From a virus: DNA of 44,636 bases. Made by a program: the position numbers and the translations under genes. Every line of letters starts with the position of its first letter. Positions within the stretch are counted from its first letter, which is position 1. Under the pieces are notes generated by a model. That model worked only from the letters and a program-made list of their open reading frames with translations. It ran no database searches and was not told where the DNA came from. The stretch spans positions 1-44,636 of IMG/VR virus record IMGVR_UViG_3300006305_000003. One strand, written 5' to 3'. Below are positions 22,102 through 32,202 of this stretch, piece by piece.

Positions 22102-24719
22102 TGCCAGCAGTTACTCAGCGAGTTGACGATTATCTTGGTGGAGTATCTAGACAATCTGATGATAAGAAACTTCCCGGTCAAGTCGAGGAGTGTATCAACG
22201 GCTATCCTGATCCAACCTTTGGTCTTACAAAAAGACCGGGGTTTCAGCATATAGGAAATCTAGGTACTGGCACTACATATGACAACTCTAAGTGGTTCTT
22301 TATATCTAGAACCGATAATGAAAAATATATAGGATGCATTACACCAGCGTCAGGAGGCTCTACAGGAGCCATTGCTATATGGAACGCTGTAACCTTTGCC
22401 TCAGCTACTGTTACGTATGGTACAGGGGCACAGGCGTACCTTACAGGAGCACGTACAGATTATGACGTACTGACAATACAAGATAAGTCTATAATTACAA
22501 ACAAAACTACAACAGTAAATACCTTAGCTGCTCCTACATTTAATGCTAACAGACAAGGTACAATCAGAATTACAGGTACATCTATTAACACTACATATAA
22601 TGTAACTGTAGCTGGTCAACCTATTTCAGCATACACATCAGGTAGCACTACAACATACGATCAAGTTTTAACAGAGCTAAAAAGTCGTATAGATGGTTTA
22701 GGTATTTCTAACTTAACAGTTACTAAACTTAAAGATAATCTACGTCTAGTACGTACTGGTGCTACGTTTACATTAACTGGTTCAGCTGGACCATTTGCTA
22801 ACCAGTTAAATGTATTTCAAGATCAGGTTGCTACATTAGATGAGTTACCCGGTGAATCAGTGCATAATCATGTTGTTAAAGTTGTTAACAGTGGTGCACT
22901 TACATCAGCTTATTTTTTAAGATATGTAGCTAATGATGGTACATCAGGACCGGGTTACTACGAAGAAGCTGTATCTCCAGCTGTATCTACAGGATTAGAT
23001 GCTGCTACAATGCCGCATGAGTTAGTAAATACAAGTGTAAATAATTTTACATTTCAACGTGTAACATATGATGCACGTGCTGTAGGTGATGATGAAACTA
23101 ATACACACCCATCATTTGTAGGTAACAAAATAACTCAGTCATTCTTTCATAACAACAGACTCGGTTTTTTATCTGGCGACACAGTATCTATGAGTCAGTC
23201 AGCTAAGTTTTTTAATTTCTATCATACATCTGCACAAACTATTACAGACTCAGATCCTATTGATCTTAGTGCTAGTACAGTTAAGCCGGTTGCACTTCAT
23301 AGTGTACTACCATCTACTCAAGGTCTAGTACTATTTAGTGCTAACCAACAGTTTCTAATGGGAGCTGCTGATGGTATACTAACACCAGCTAAAACAGTGA
23401 TACGTACCATAGCTAACTATGAGATGGATACGATTATTGACCCTGTTGATACTGGTACTACAATTAACTTTATCAGTAAGACACCTAGTTATACTCGTGT
23501 CTTTGCTATGGTTACACGTGGAGAAAACGAAAACCCACAGGTAGCTGACATCGGTAGAGTTGTAAACGAATGGATACCATCCTCAGTCGATACATTAATC
23601 TCAAGTGCTCAAAACCAGTTTATTGCATTCTCAGGACAAAGTACAAGATACATATATTTCTTTAGACAGTATGCAGAAGGTAAAGATATAAAACTACAAA
23701 CATGGTTTAACTGGCTTGCACCCGGTAATGTACAAACTATAGCAACAGATTCTGATGAATTTTTTGCTGTAACAAAACAGGGCGGACAGTTTACACTTAG
23801 TAAAGCTAGCTTGAGTCAGAGTCCTGACGACGCTATTATTGTTAACAACGATGGTCAAAAACTAAATCCATGTATAGATTTATATGCTACAGCTAGTGCT
23901 GTTGAGTTTGATACAGCTGGTAACTTTAGTAAATGTTTTATACCTTACAACGATGCTACAAACCTAACACCTGTGATAGTAATTAAAGGTACTACAGCTA
24001 CAGGTCAGTTTATTGAATCTGGATTTACTATATCTCCAGAACGTGTAGTAGAATCTAGTGGTGCTAGAAGTGGTCAAACATATTTTAAAGTACCATTTAA
24101 AAACTTGACAAGTGTAGCAAGTGATGTTATTGTAGGATATAAGTTTGACTTTGATGTTATATTGCCTAAGACATATTACAAAATAGATCAAGAAATGAAG
24201 CGTAGTGACTTTACTGCTAATCTTACAATAGCTCGTATGAAGTTTGCTGTAGGTTTATCAGGAGTTATGGGTTTTAAATTAAGATCAAAAGGTATACGTC
24301 AAGGTAAAAAAGAATATACAGGTGATGGATCTACTACAGTATTTCCTTGGATTAATGAAGATATAAATTATATAGACGATGACCAGATCAAAGTTAAATT
24401 AAATAATGTGGTAACTACAGCATTTACAGTTGACAGAACTGGTGCACTACCTAAAATTACATTTAGCTCTGCACCCGGTGACGGTGTTGCTATACTTATA
24501 TACATTGATGAGTGGTATAATCTAAATCCAGTTATTATGGCTGATGATTATTTAGCTAATGATATCGCTATATCAGATCATACTATATTTACATTACCTA
24601 TACACCAAAAAACAGATAACTTTACATTACGGTTATTTAACGATTCGCCGTTCCCTGTCTCTCTAAACTCTATGATGTGGGAAGGAATATACTCACCTAG
24701 ATTTTACAGGAGGACATAA
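22101..24719 (+). CDS. Tail tubular protein B / nozzle (gp12-like)
   Basis: This is the hexameric nozzle at the tail tip. The 872 aa product (T7 794) starts with the family pattern VTQRVDDYLGGVSRQSDDKK, LPGQVEECINGYPDPTFGLT and KRPGFQHIGN, contains the beta-propeller-like middle (FSANQQFLMGAADGILTPAK, SKTPSYTRVFAM, RYIYFFRQYAEGKDIKLQTW) and ends with a beta-rich domain (GDGSTTVFPW), closing with PVSLNSMMWEGIYSPRFYRR. The insert GDGSTTVFPWINEDINYIDD resembles the T7 tail-fibre attachment fold that also begins the fibre protein here. Confidence 0.94.
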   Translation: MPAVTQRVDDYLGGVSRQSDDKKLPGQVEECINGYPDPTFGLTKRPGFQHIGNLGTGTTYDNSKWFFISRTDNEKYIGCITPASGGSTGAIAIWNAVTFASATVTYGTGAQAYLTGARTDYDVLTIQDKSIITNKTTTVNTLAAPTFNANRQGTIRITGTSINTTYNVTVAGQPISAYTSGSTTTYDQVLTELKSRIDGLGISNLTVTKLKDNLRLVRTGATFTLTGSAGPFANQLNVFQDQVATLDELPGESVHNHVVKVVNSGALTSAYFLRYVANDGTSGPGYYEEAVSPAVSTGLDAATMPHELVNTSVNNFTFQRVTYDARAVGDDETNTHPSFVGNKITQSFFHNNRLGFLSGDTVSMSQSAKFFNFYHTSAQTITDSDPIDLSASTVKPVALHSVLPSTQGLVLFSANQQFLMGAADGILTPAKTVIRTIANYEMDTIIDPVDTGTTINFISKTPSYTRVFAMVTRGENENPQVADIGRVVNEWIPSSVDTLISSAQNQFIAFSGQSTRYIYFFRQYAEGKDIKLQTWFNWLAPGNVQTIATDSDEFFAVTKQGGQFTLSKASLSQSPDDAIIVNNDGQKLNPCIDLYATASAVEFDTAGNFSKCFIPYNDATNLTPVIVIKGTTATGQFIESGFTISPERVVESSGARSGQTYFKVPFKNLTSVASDVIVGYKFDFDVILPKTYYKIDQEMKRSDFTANLTIARMKFAVGLSGVMGFKLRSKGIRQGKKEYTGDGSTTVFPWINEDINYIDDDQIKVKLNNVVTTAFTVDRTGALPKITFSSAPGDGVAILIYIDEWYNLNPVIMADDYLANDIAISDHTIFTLPIHQKTDNFTLRLFNDSPFPVSLNSMMWEGIYSPRFYRRT

Positions 24720-25621
24720 TGCCATTAGGAATAATAGCCCCAATAGTCGGGCTTGGCTTACAAGTTATAGGTGGCAGAAAGCAAGATAGAGCAGCTAGAA
24801 ATGCTGCTGAAGCACAAAATGCTGCAACCGAAGCTCAGTATCAATACGACCTAGAAGCATGGGACATGGCAAAGCAGTCAGCGATTGCTAAACGTGACTA
24901 TGCTGTACAAGAAATAGAAGAGAGAGCTAGACAAGAAGGTCTAATCGCAGCACATAAAGATGCAGCAAACTTACGTACTTATAATTACAATTTACAGATA
25001 CGTGACAGAGAGCAAGATCTAAACAATCGTATGTACCAGAAGTCTGAAGATATATTTTATAATCAGCTTGGTATTAATGCAGATAATGAAAGATCTGCTC
25101 GTATGGACGAGAGACGTCAGCTACGGGAAATAGAAACAGAAAACAGATATCAGAAGAATGATGCGTACCTAGAAGCTATAGAAGCTGAAGGTGCTATCAG
25201 AGCACGAGGTCAAACAGGTAGGTCAGTAGATAAAGCAAAAAGCGTAGCAGCATTAAAAGCATCTACAGCTTTATCTTTACTTGACTTATCTCTTGACAAT
25301 GCTACAGCAGCATCACGAAGTGCATTACAATCTATAGGTACACAACGTACGGTACAAGATCTTAACGCATACGCAGCTAAGATGTTAGACCCCGGCGTAC
25401 TACCAGAACCTATTGCACCATTACCAACACCACAAGCTACATTCTTATACCCAAGAGTATTTGAAGATTATGACTTTGGACCTGAGCCTATAAGAGGAGC
25501 TATGGTATCACCATCAGCTGCATCTGCACAGGTATGGGGCACAACAATTAGTAGTATAGCTGGCACAATCGGTGGTATGTTTGCAAACAATACAAAATCC
25601 ATTACAAATATTTATAACTAA
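24719..25621 (+). CDS. Internal virion protein (gp14-like)
   Basis: Internal core proteins are ejected first and form a conduit across the cell envelope. The 300 aa product starts with a hydrophobic segment (LGIIAPIVGLGLQVIGG), has a long Ala/Gln/Glu-rich helical body (NAAEAQNAATEAQYQYD, RARQEGLIAAHKDAANLRTY) and a Gly/Ser-rich end with a second hydrophobic patch (TTISSIAGTIGGMFA). Composition and position after gp12 match T7 gp14 (196 aa), though sequence identity must be low. TAATG overlaps bind it into the tail operon. Confidence 0.82.
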   Translation: MPLGIIAPIVGLGLQVIGGRKQDRAARNAAEAQNAATEAQYQYDLEAWDMAKQSAIAKRDYAVQEIEERARQEGLIAAHKDAANLRTYNYNLQIRDREQDLNNRMYQKSEDIFYNQLGINADNERSARMDERRQLREIETENRYQKNDAYLEAIEAEGAIRARGQTGRSVDKAKSVAALKASTALSLLDLSLDNATAASRSALQSIGTQRTVQDLNAYAAKMLDPGVLPEPIAPLPTPQATFLYPRVFEDYDFGPEPIRGAMVSPSAASAQVWGTTISSIAGTIGGMFANNTKSITNIYN

Positions 25622-28074
25622 TGGCAACAAAGAAATACTTAACCAAGTACGCTCGGGGAAGTAAAGCAATACCTAAACTTGACGACGGCTTACGAGCCAT
25701 GCAGATTCAATCGCAAACACAGACTCAAGCTTTAGAAAAACGAAAGAACGAACAGAAACTATTTGATGCAGCTTACGGTACAGGTCTTGATAGAGCTGCT
25801 AAAGCAGCAGAAGCTAACAGAAAACTTGTACGGCAAATAGAAGTAGAAACACCTGAGAAGTTACGAGAGGCAGCACTCAAGCGTAACAATGATACACAAC
25901 AAAAAAATTTTAAGGTTAAGATAAAAGAACAGCAAGAGCTAGCAAAAATGTGGGGGAGGCTATCCCCTACGCTTGCTGCTAATGTAGAAAAAGCAATCGG
26001 AAATGCTATAGATTACTTTCAGACAGAAGCTGGTATAGCTGAGTATGAAGATGAATTAGAAAAAGGTATAGTTGGCAGCACAAACCAAGTCTATAAAAAA
26101 TTATTAAGTAAAACTGATTTCTTAGATTTCTCTAACAGGAAATATGAAGATATGATGGATTACTTAAAAACTGGGGATATTGATGCTAAACAAAGATTTG
26201 ATTATTTAACACATGTAAATCAGTCTAATAATCCTGTTAATAAAGAAATAGTTTATATGAATCACGTCAAAACTTTTGACGGTCAAGAACGTGATTTTAG
26301 AAAATTTCTTGAACAACGAGGTATACCTCTAAATAAAAAAACTGTTGTAGGTTTATATCAGTTTCGTGCTCACGAATTTATGAAGCAAAACGGTATTAAC
26401 CCTAAGTCTGAGTTAGGTCTAAAACTACAAAATTTATACAGACAAAAAGGTTTTGCAGCTGAACACCAGTTAACACTTGGAGAAGATTACGAACGTAACA
26501 CACAAGTTATAAATGGTTTTAGTGAACGTATTAAAGCTATAAGTGGTGAGAAGTTTACACGTGCAGATTTTAGCAGTGATGCTGAATACGAAAATGTAAA
26601 GAAAGCATTTTACAATAGAAAGAACGCATTGTTTGTTGATGCTATAACTAGCGTTAATGCTAGACCTATACAGAAACGAGACGGTACATACTCTAACCCT
26701 ATTGTACCTAACACTCGAGCTAACATCGTAGGATGGGCAAAGAGTGAAATGGATAACTACAATGACTTTCAGACATATCTAGAGCATGTTATGGGTGTCA
26801 CACCTGAGAGTCCTGACGGATATCTTATACCCGGTGCTGACAAAGATTCACCTAAGAATCATATACTTGCTAAGTTTCCATATCTAAAACAAGAACTAGC
26901 TGATGACTTTGCTGAAAGATTTAGAAAAAAAGAAAAAGATCAAGAAACACTCAACAAAGCTAGATTACAAACTGATGCACTTAAGTATCAGCAGAGAATG
27001 AATGAGGGATACTACAAAGAAAATCCTGACGCATTTTTTGCAGACTGGGAAGCATCTAACGGTAATCAATATGCTAGAGAATTATTTGCTGGTAGTCTAG
27101 GATTTAAGAGTCAGTATATTAATGCTGAAACATTAAGTTCTACAATCGTACAGGCATATAAAAATGGTGACATGCGATTAGTATATCACGCATGGGCTGC
27201 ACTACCTGACGAACAGCAGAAGATAGGATTTATTTATGATGATCTTAATGGTCTTGCACAGGCAGTAGGTGTACAGTTTGAAGACTTAGATGACCACATC
27301 AAAAAGATTACAGATGCTACAATAGACGAAGTAGAGAAGGACGGAGTTTTAGATAAAGCTGCTGGTCCATCAGCGTCTACTATGGCTGACTACATGAGAT
27401 CTGAGTTACTGTCACGCTATGCAGCTGACCGTAATGGTACACCACAAGAAAGATACTCACGTGCTAAAGAGTCTATAGATAAACAGTTAGGATATGTTAA
27501 CGGTGTTCTTGTCAACTTTGACAAAGATGGATTTCGTGGATCTGGTTTATTTAAACAAAAGCAAGGTAAATCTGGTGCAACTAATAGAATTATATTTACA
27601 CGATTTGCTGGAGAAAACTTTGGTAACATATCTAGCTTTGAGATTGATGCTACACTAGGTGATACAAAAGGACAGTCACGAGTAAATGGACTGGTAGATC
27701 TAGTTGCAGCTGATATGGGATCTAATAGTCCTACAATTAACAACACACACTTATATAATTTACTTAAGACAGGTAAGACAAACAATGCTCTGTTAAATAA
27801 GTTGATGGATGAGAGTGTACTACAAGGTGTACAGAAAGAAGACTTTGTTAATACATTAAAAAACACAGTAGATGCAGATGCTAGAACAAAGAAAGCAGTC
27901 ATGCAATGGGGTGCTGACAAATGGTGTGATGAGATACTAGGAGTCAGAGCAGCTGGATTATCAAACGATCAAAAAGCTCTACAAGTATGTGTAGACGCAA
28001 TCGAAGCACAGTTTGATATGCCTGCATGGGAGTTTCTACTTAATGCTAAAAATAGAGAACAGCTACAGAACTAA
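25621..28074 (+). CDS. Internal virion protein (gp15-like)
   Basis: The 817 aa product (T7 gp15 747 aa) lies between the gp14-like and gp16-like genes. It is highly charged and helical, with LTKYARGSKAIPKLDDGLRA at the start, coiled segments (KAAEANRKLVRQIEVETPEK) and long stretches rich in Asn, Asp and Tyr. No signal, transmembrane helix or enzyme motif is seen. In T7 the equivalent forms part of the DNA ejection tunnel in the periplasm. The call rests on order, size and composition. Confidence 0.78.
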   Translation: MATKKYLTKYARGSKAIPKLDDGLRAMQIQSQTQTQALEKRKNEQKLFDAAYGTGLDRAAKAAEANRKLVRQIEVETPEKLREAALKRNNDTQQKNFKVKIKEQQELAKMWGRLSPTLAANVEKAIGNAIDYFQTEAGIAEYEDELEKGIVGSTNQVYKKLLSKTDFLDFSNRKYEDMMDYLKTGDIDAKQRFDYLTHVNQSNNPVNKEIVYMNHVKTFDGQERDFRKFLEQRGIPLNKKTVVGLYQFRAHEFMKQNGINPKSELGLKLQNLYRQKGFAAEHQLTLGEDYERNTQVINGFSERIKAISGEKFTRADFSSDAEYENVKKAFYNRKNALFVDAITSVNARPIQKRDGTYSNPIVPNTRANIVGWAKSEMDNYNDFQTYLEHVMGVTPESPDGYLIPGADKDSPKNHILAKFPYLKQELADDFAERFRKKEKDQETLNKARLQTDALKYQQRMNEGYYKENPDAFFADWEASNGNQYARELFAGSLGFKSQYINAETLSSTIVQAYKNGDMRLVYHAWAALPDEQQKIGFIYDDLNGLAQAVGVQFEDLDDHIKKITDATIDEVEKDGVLDKAAGPSASTMADYMRSELLSRYAADRNGTPQERYSRAKESIDKQLGYVNGVLVNFDKDGFRGSGLFKQKQGKSGATNRIIFTRFAGENFGNISSFEIDATLGDTKGQSRVNGLVDLVAADMGSNSPTINNTHLYNLLKTGKTNNALLNKLMDESVLQGVQKEDFVNTLKNTVDADARTKKAVMQWGADKWCDEILGVRAAGLSNDQKALQVCVDAIEAQFDMPAWEFLLNAKNREQLQN

Positions 28075-31000
28075 TGGAAGAAGAAACATACGTTCCCGGC
28101 GAACTGGTCGAAGAGGAACAAGAAGCCAAATCAGCACAGCCTGTATACCCTGCTCCTTTTGGGTATAAGTTTGGTAATAGCTCTGTAGACTTATCTATAG
28201 AGGATAATCATACTACCATGAAAGATGAGTACGAAGCATGGTGGAATCAAAAAGGAGACGAAAGAGACAAAGCACAGGAAGAGTTTAATCAGAAATATTT
28301 TGGTATGTCTACTGATGAAGTCAGACAAAACAAACGTAATCAAGCACTAGAAGCTAACAACCCACTTAAAAGATTAGATAATACATTTCAAGGTTTATCT
28401 GCACCGGGTCTAGGACTAGCTGATTTCGTACTGGATGCAGCTGGTACAATTATACCCGGCTTTAACAAGATAGACGAGAAGTACGATCAAGTTACAATGC
28501 TTGACAATCCTATGCACCAAGGCATCAGACGTGTATCTTCTATAGTATTACCTTCTATCATAGGTGGTAACGCAATACAGAATCAGCTTAATACTAGATT
28601 AGCTGGTGGTGCATTATTTAGTAAGCCTTGGTTTACAAAGCTATCAGCTACTATGGGTGCTCATGGATTAGGAGATGCTACTATATTAGGTCTAAGTGAT
28701 GTCGGTGAAGATGACACTTTGACTGATACATTAGTACAGATGTTTCCTGATACGTTTGGACCAAAGGGTAGATTACCTTTACCACAGTTATTTCAGACTA
28801 CTACAAGTGACAGTCCCGGTGTAAGAAAAGGTAAGAACATGTTAGAGTCTGCACCATTTAGTATATTTGGTAGTGTACTTGGAGCATTTCTTGACATCAA
28901 AGGTGGTCACAAGACCATGGACTGGATGATACCACTAGATGATACTGCACAAGCTTACAAGCAGCTTAACATTAACATGGGTGGTGATCCTGACAAACTG
29001 ATACGTATTGCTGAAATAGATGAATTATTATCACTAGGTAATAAGAATCTAAGTCGAGGTATGGAACAACAACTTATCAATGAAAAGTTAGCATTAGAGG
29101 AATCTTTAGCTAACATTGATAATATGGATGACTACTACCGTAGATACGAATACTTAGAAGATGTAGAAACACAGGCAGCTATCGAAAGAAAAACTGCTAA
29201 CAACTACGAACAGTTAGAACTTAACATAAACGGATTAGATCCTGACTTAAATGCTGATGTACTTGATGATGCAGCTAAAGCAAAGCAAAGTGTGCCTCCC
29301 GGTAACGTAGCACGTAACATAGCAGATACTACAGCTATCAAAGCTGGTACATCTAAGGGAGATCCAGCACCTATTATTACAGACTCTATGAGACGTAAAG
29401 GTCTGATGGTAGGGTCTACAAGTCGTGACTCTGTGATGGGTGTATCGGAAGCTGCTAGAGACGCTGGTAGATTTGATGCTGTTGTAGACGGTGTAAGATT
29501 TAGTGCTAAAGAAATGAACGCAGCAGCATGGGGTATATATCAAGATATTATAGACCCTGCAAAAACTGTTGATGACATTAGAGAACTATTTTTAGAAAAT
29601 AGAGATGTTAAAAATCTAATGTTAGGCAAGTTTCAAGTAGATGTTATAAATGAAGATCAGGCAAGAGCAGCAGCGTTTGCTATGCGTGATCTTGTTGACA
29701 GATTTTTAGGTAGAGAAGTTACAGCATCATCTGGTAGAGTGATGGATACTCTAGGTAGAGAAGCTGCTACTATTGCACAGTCAATTACAGACATGGCTCC
29801 ATACATAGATGATAACAGAGCTATGGATATTGTTATTGATAAGCTACTATTTTTAATGGATGAGTATGCACTGAATAAATATCTATCTGGTTGGTCACTA
29901 CGTAACAAGAACTGGTTTGACCAGATGCCACCACGTACAATGCAAGAAGGTATAGATACATTGTTATCTGAGTTTCAGACAGCAGAAAACTCTATACATG
30001 CTAAGAACCTAAAGTTTACAAAGGAGTTAAAACGATTAAGAGAAGTTAATCCTGATGCACTACGTCCACTGATTGACGCATATGCACATACTAAAGGTGA
30101 TGTAGATAGTCTTGCTAAACTATACAAATGGGCAGCAGAACAGATTACACCACTTGGATTACTGAAGAGTCCTGACCCTAAGAACATGAACTTGTTTGCT
30201 AAGGGTGCATGGGGTGTGAGATATAACAACATGCTATCTGGTATATCAGCATTTAGAGCTGGTGTAGGTAATGGCTCACAACTTATACTGAGACCTATTA
30301 CAGCTGTACTCGGTCACGCTATTAGGGGTGACATGGACAATGTAATGAAAACTATTTATTACAATGGTGCTGTATGGGAAACTAACAGACGTGCATTAAC
30401 TGACGCATTTGAAATGATGAAGAAAGTTAATCAAGATCCTACTGCTATGTTAAGTGCATTTCGTAAAGATTATGTATTTAAAACAGACAAGGCTTGGGAC
30501 ATCATGGAAGATGTTGCAAAGTTATATGAGAAAGATGGTAACTGGGGTAGAGCATATCAGCTTAAGACAGCAGCTGCATTAACTCAGATGTCTAAGATGA
30601 AAGGTCTACGCTATGGTATGACAGCTATGGTATTTCCTGACGTATTTACTAACACACACAACGCACATTACTATTCACGTGTCAAAGCGTATGAAGATGT
30701 GTTTAGTGAGTTTGGTTATGCAGACTGGGAGAAAATATTTGAAGCTGAGAAAATACATTACAATAACTTCTTTGATGAGAATGGACTGGTTAAAGATCAG
30801 GTACTACGATCATTTTCTGGTGAGATACAACTTAACCTAGATGATGGCGTAGCTAGCTATCTTACAGAAGCTACTACAGCATATCCTATACTAAAGGAGC
30901 TATTAGCGTTTCCACGTACTGCATCTAACTTTGTAAAAGCTGCATTGTCTTGGACACCTATTACTCTTATACCGGGTATTAATAAGTATGCTAAAACTAT

Positions 31001-32201
31001 ATATGCTAAATCAGCAGATGATATAGCAGCAGCACTTATGGAGCATGGTATAGACGCAAGTAGAGAACCATTTGCAGATGCTATCTTTAAACAGATACAA
31101 GCTGAATATGTAGGTAGAATGGCGTTTAGTAGTATACTTACATCTACATTATGGGGCTATGCGATGGGTGGTAACATCAGAGGTAACGGTCACTACAACG
31201 CATCTAAACGTAACAAAGAAAGAGACGAAATGGGTTATGTACCTAAGACTATACGTATCGGTAACAACTGGTATAGTTTTAAAGGTCTGATTGGTATAGA
31301 ACACATGCTTACATTAATAGGAGATCTTGCATACTACGCATCTGACATGGATGAGCATATGCTAGAAAACTTTATGTCTAAAGCTACATGGACTATTGGT
31401 GCTACATTCTTAAATGAATCACCATTGACTATGATAGAACCTTTGTTTGACGCACTAAATGGTAACGAACGTGCATGGGCACAGCTAGGAGCTGGTCAGA
31501 CATCTTGGATACCAGCGAGTGGAACATTAGGTGTACTTGCTAAAGCTATAGATTCTGCACAGAAAGACTTAGCTGGTGAAGTACAGTCATTTGTAGCTAA
31601 CAGACTACCCGGATTTAGAAACATGCTACCAGATCAAATAGATATATGGACTGGTAATGCACTCAACGACATTGACAACCCAGTACTACGTGCACTTAAT
31701 GCACTCAGTCCTATTAAAGTTAGTGGTACAAACGAACCATGGCGTGTATTCTTACGTGACATACGTTATGATGGTCTTAGTATGTTGAAGATGGATAGCA
31801 CTGGATCATATGAATGGAAGCCAGAAGACAGAGAACAGATAAATAAATACATAGGTGAACAAAACTTATCTAAACAAGTTGAACGCTTAATGAACAACAA
31901 AAGGTATAAGAAAGAGATTGATGCTCTACGTAAGTTTAGAAGATCTAGAGTCAGAAGAGCTGACGATAGAATTAAACTTAGAACTGAATTACTACCTATA
32001 CACCAAGAGCTAAACATGATAATACGTGAAGCTCAAAAACTTGCAGAGGCTAGATACCTTAGCGAGAATCCTAATATTGAACAGTCTATTATCAACGCTC
32101 AACTTGCAAGAGAAGAAATGAAAGTTGGTAACGTAGACGAAGCCGCCAATTTACAACAGAGGGATCAAAAAACACGACAATTAATTAATTACGGTAACTA
32201 A
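28074..32201 (+). CDS. Internal virion protein (gp16-like), 1375 aa
   Basis: This is the largest gene and occupies the position of T7 gp16 (1318 aa), the internal core protein that spans the inner membrane during ejection. The chain is helical and charged, with hydrophobic helices in the last third (MAFSSILTSTLWGYAMGG, LIGIEHMLTLIGDLAYYA) and a basic C-terminus (KRYKKEIDALRKFRRSRVRR). T7 gp16 has an N-terminal lytic transglycosylase domain. I cannot find its Glu-centred motif here (the start is EEETYVPGELVEEEQEAKS), so the wall-cutting activity may be absent or elsewhere. Confidence 0.82.
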   Translation: MEEETYVPGELVEEEQEAKSAQPVYPAPFGYKFGNSSVDLSIEDNHTTMKDEYEAWWNQKGDERDKAQEEFNQKYFGMSTDEVRQNKRNQALEANNPLKRLDNTFQGLSAPGLGLADFVLDAAGTIIPGFNKIDEKYDQVTMLDNPMHQGIRRVSSIVLPSIIGGNAIQNQLNTRLAGGALFSKPWFTKLSATMGAHGLGDATILGLSDVGEDDTLTDTLVQMFPDTFGPKGRLPLPQLFQTTTSDSPGVRKGKNMLESAPFSIFGSVLGAFLDIKGGHKTMDWMIPLDDTAQAYKQLNINMGGDPDKLIRIAEIDELLSLGNKNLSRGMEQQLINEKLALEESLANIDNMDDYYRRYEYLEDVETQAAIERKTANNYEQLELNINGLDPDLNADVLDDAAKAKQSVPPGNVARNIADTTAIKAGTSKGDPAPIITDSMRRKGLMVGSTSRDSVMGVSEAARDAGRFDAVVDGVRFSAKEMNAAAWGIYQDIIDPAKTVDDIRELFLENRDVKNLMLGKFQVDVINEDQARAAAFAMRDLVDRFLGREVTASSGRVMDTLGREAATIAQSITDMAPYIDDNRAMDIVIDKLLFLMDEYALNKYLSGWSLRNKNWFDQMPPRTMQEGIDTLLSEFQTAENSIHAKNLKFTKELKRLREVNPDALRPLIDAYAHTKGDVDSLAKLYKWAAEQITPLGLLKSPDPKNMNLFAKGAWGVRYNNMLSGISAFRAGVGNGSQLILRPITAVLGHAIRGDMDNVMKTIYYNGAVWETNRRALTDAFEMMKKVNQDPTAMLSAFRKDYVFKTDKAWDIMEDVAKLYEKDGNWGRAYQLKTAAALTQMSKMKGLRYGMTAMVFPDVFTNTHNAHYYSRVKAYEDVFSEFGYADWEKIFEAEKIHYNNFFDENGLVKDQVLRSFSGEIQLNLDDGVASYLTEATTAYPILKELLAFPRTASNFVKAALSWTPITLIPGINKYAKTIYAKSADDIAAALMEHGIDASREPFADAIFKQIQAEYVGRMAFSSILTSTLWGYAMGGNIRGNGHYNASKRNKERDEMGYVPKTIRIGNNWYSFKGLIGIEHMLTLIGDLAYYASDMDEHMLENFMSKATWTIGATFLNESPLTMIEPLFDALNGNERAWAQLGAGQTSWIPASGTLGVLAKAIDSAQKDLAGEVQSFVANRLPGFRNMLPDQIDIWTGNALNDIDNPVLRALNALSPIKVSGTNEPWRVFLRDIRYDGLSMLKMDSTGSYEWKPEDREQINKYIGEQNLSKQVERLMNNKRYKKEIDALRKFRRSRVRRADDRIKLRTELLPIHQELNMIIREAQKLAEARYLSENPNIEQSIINAQLAREEMKVGNVDEAANLQQRDQKTRQLINYGN

Positions 32202-32202
32202 A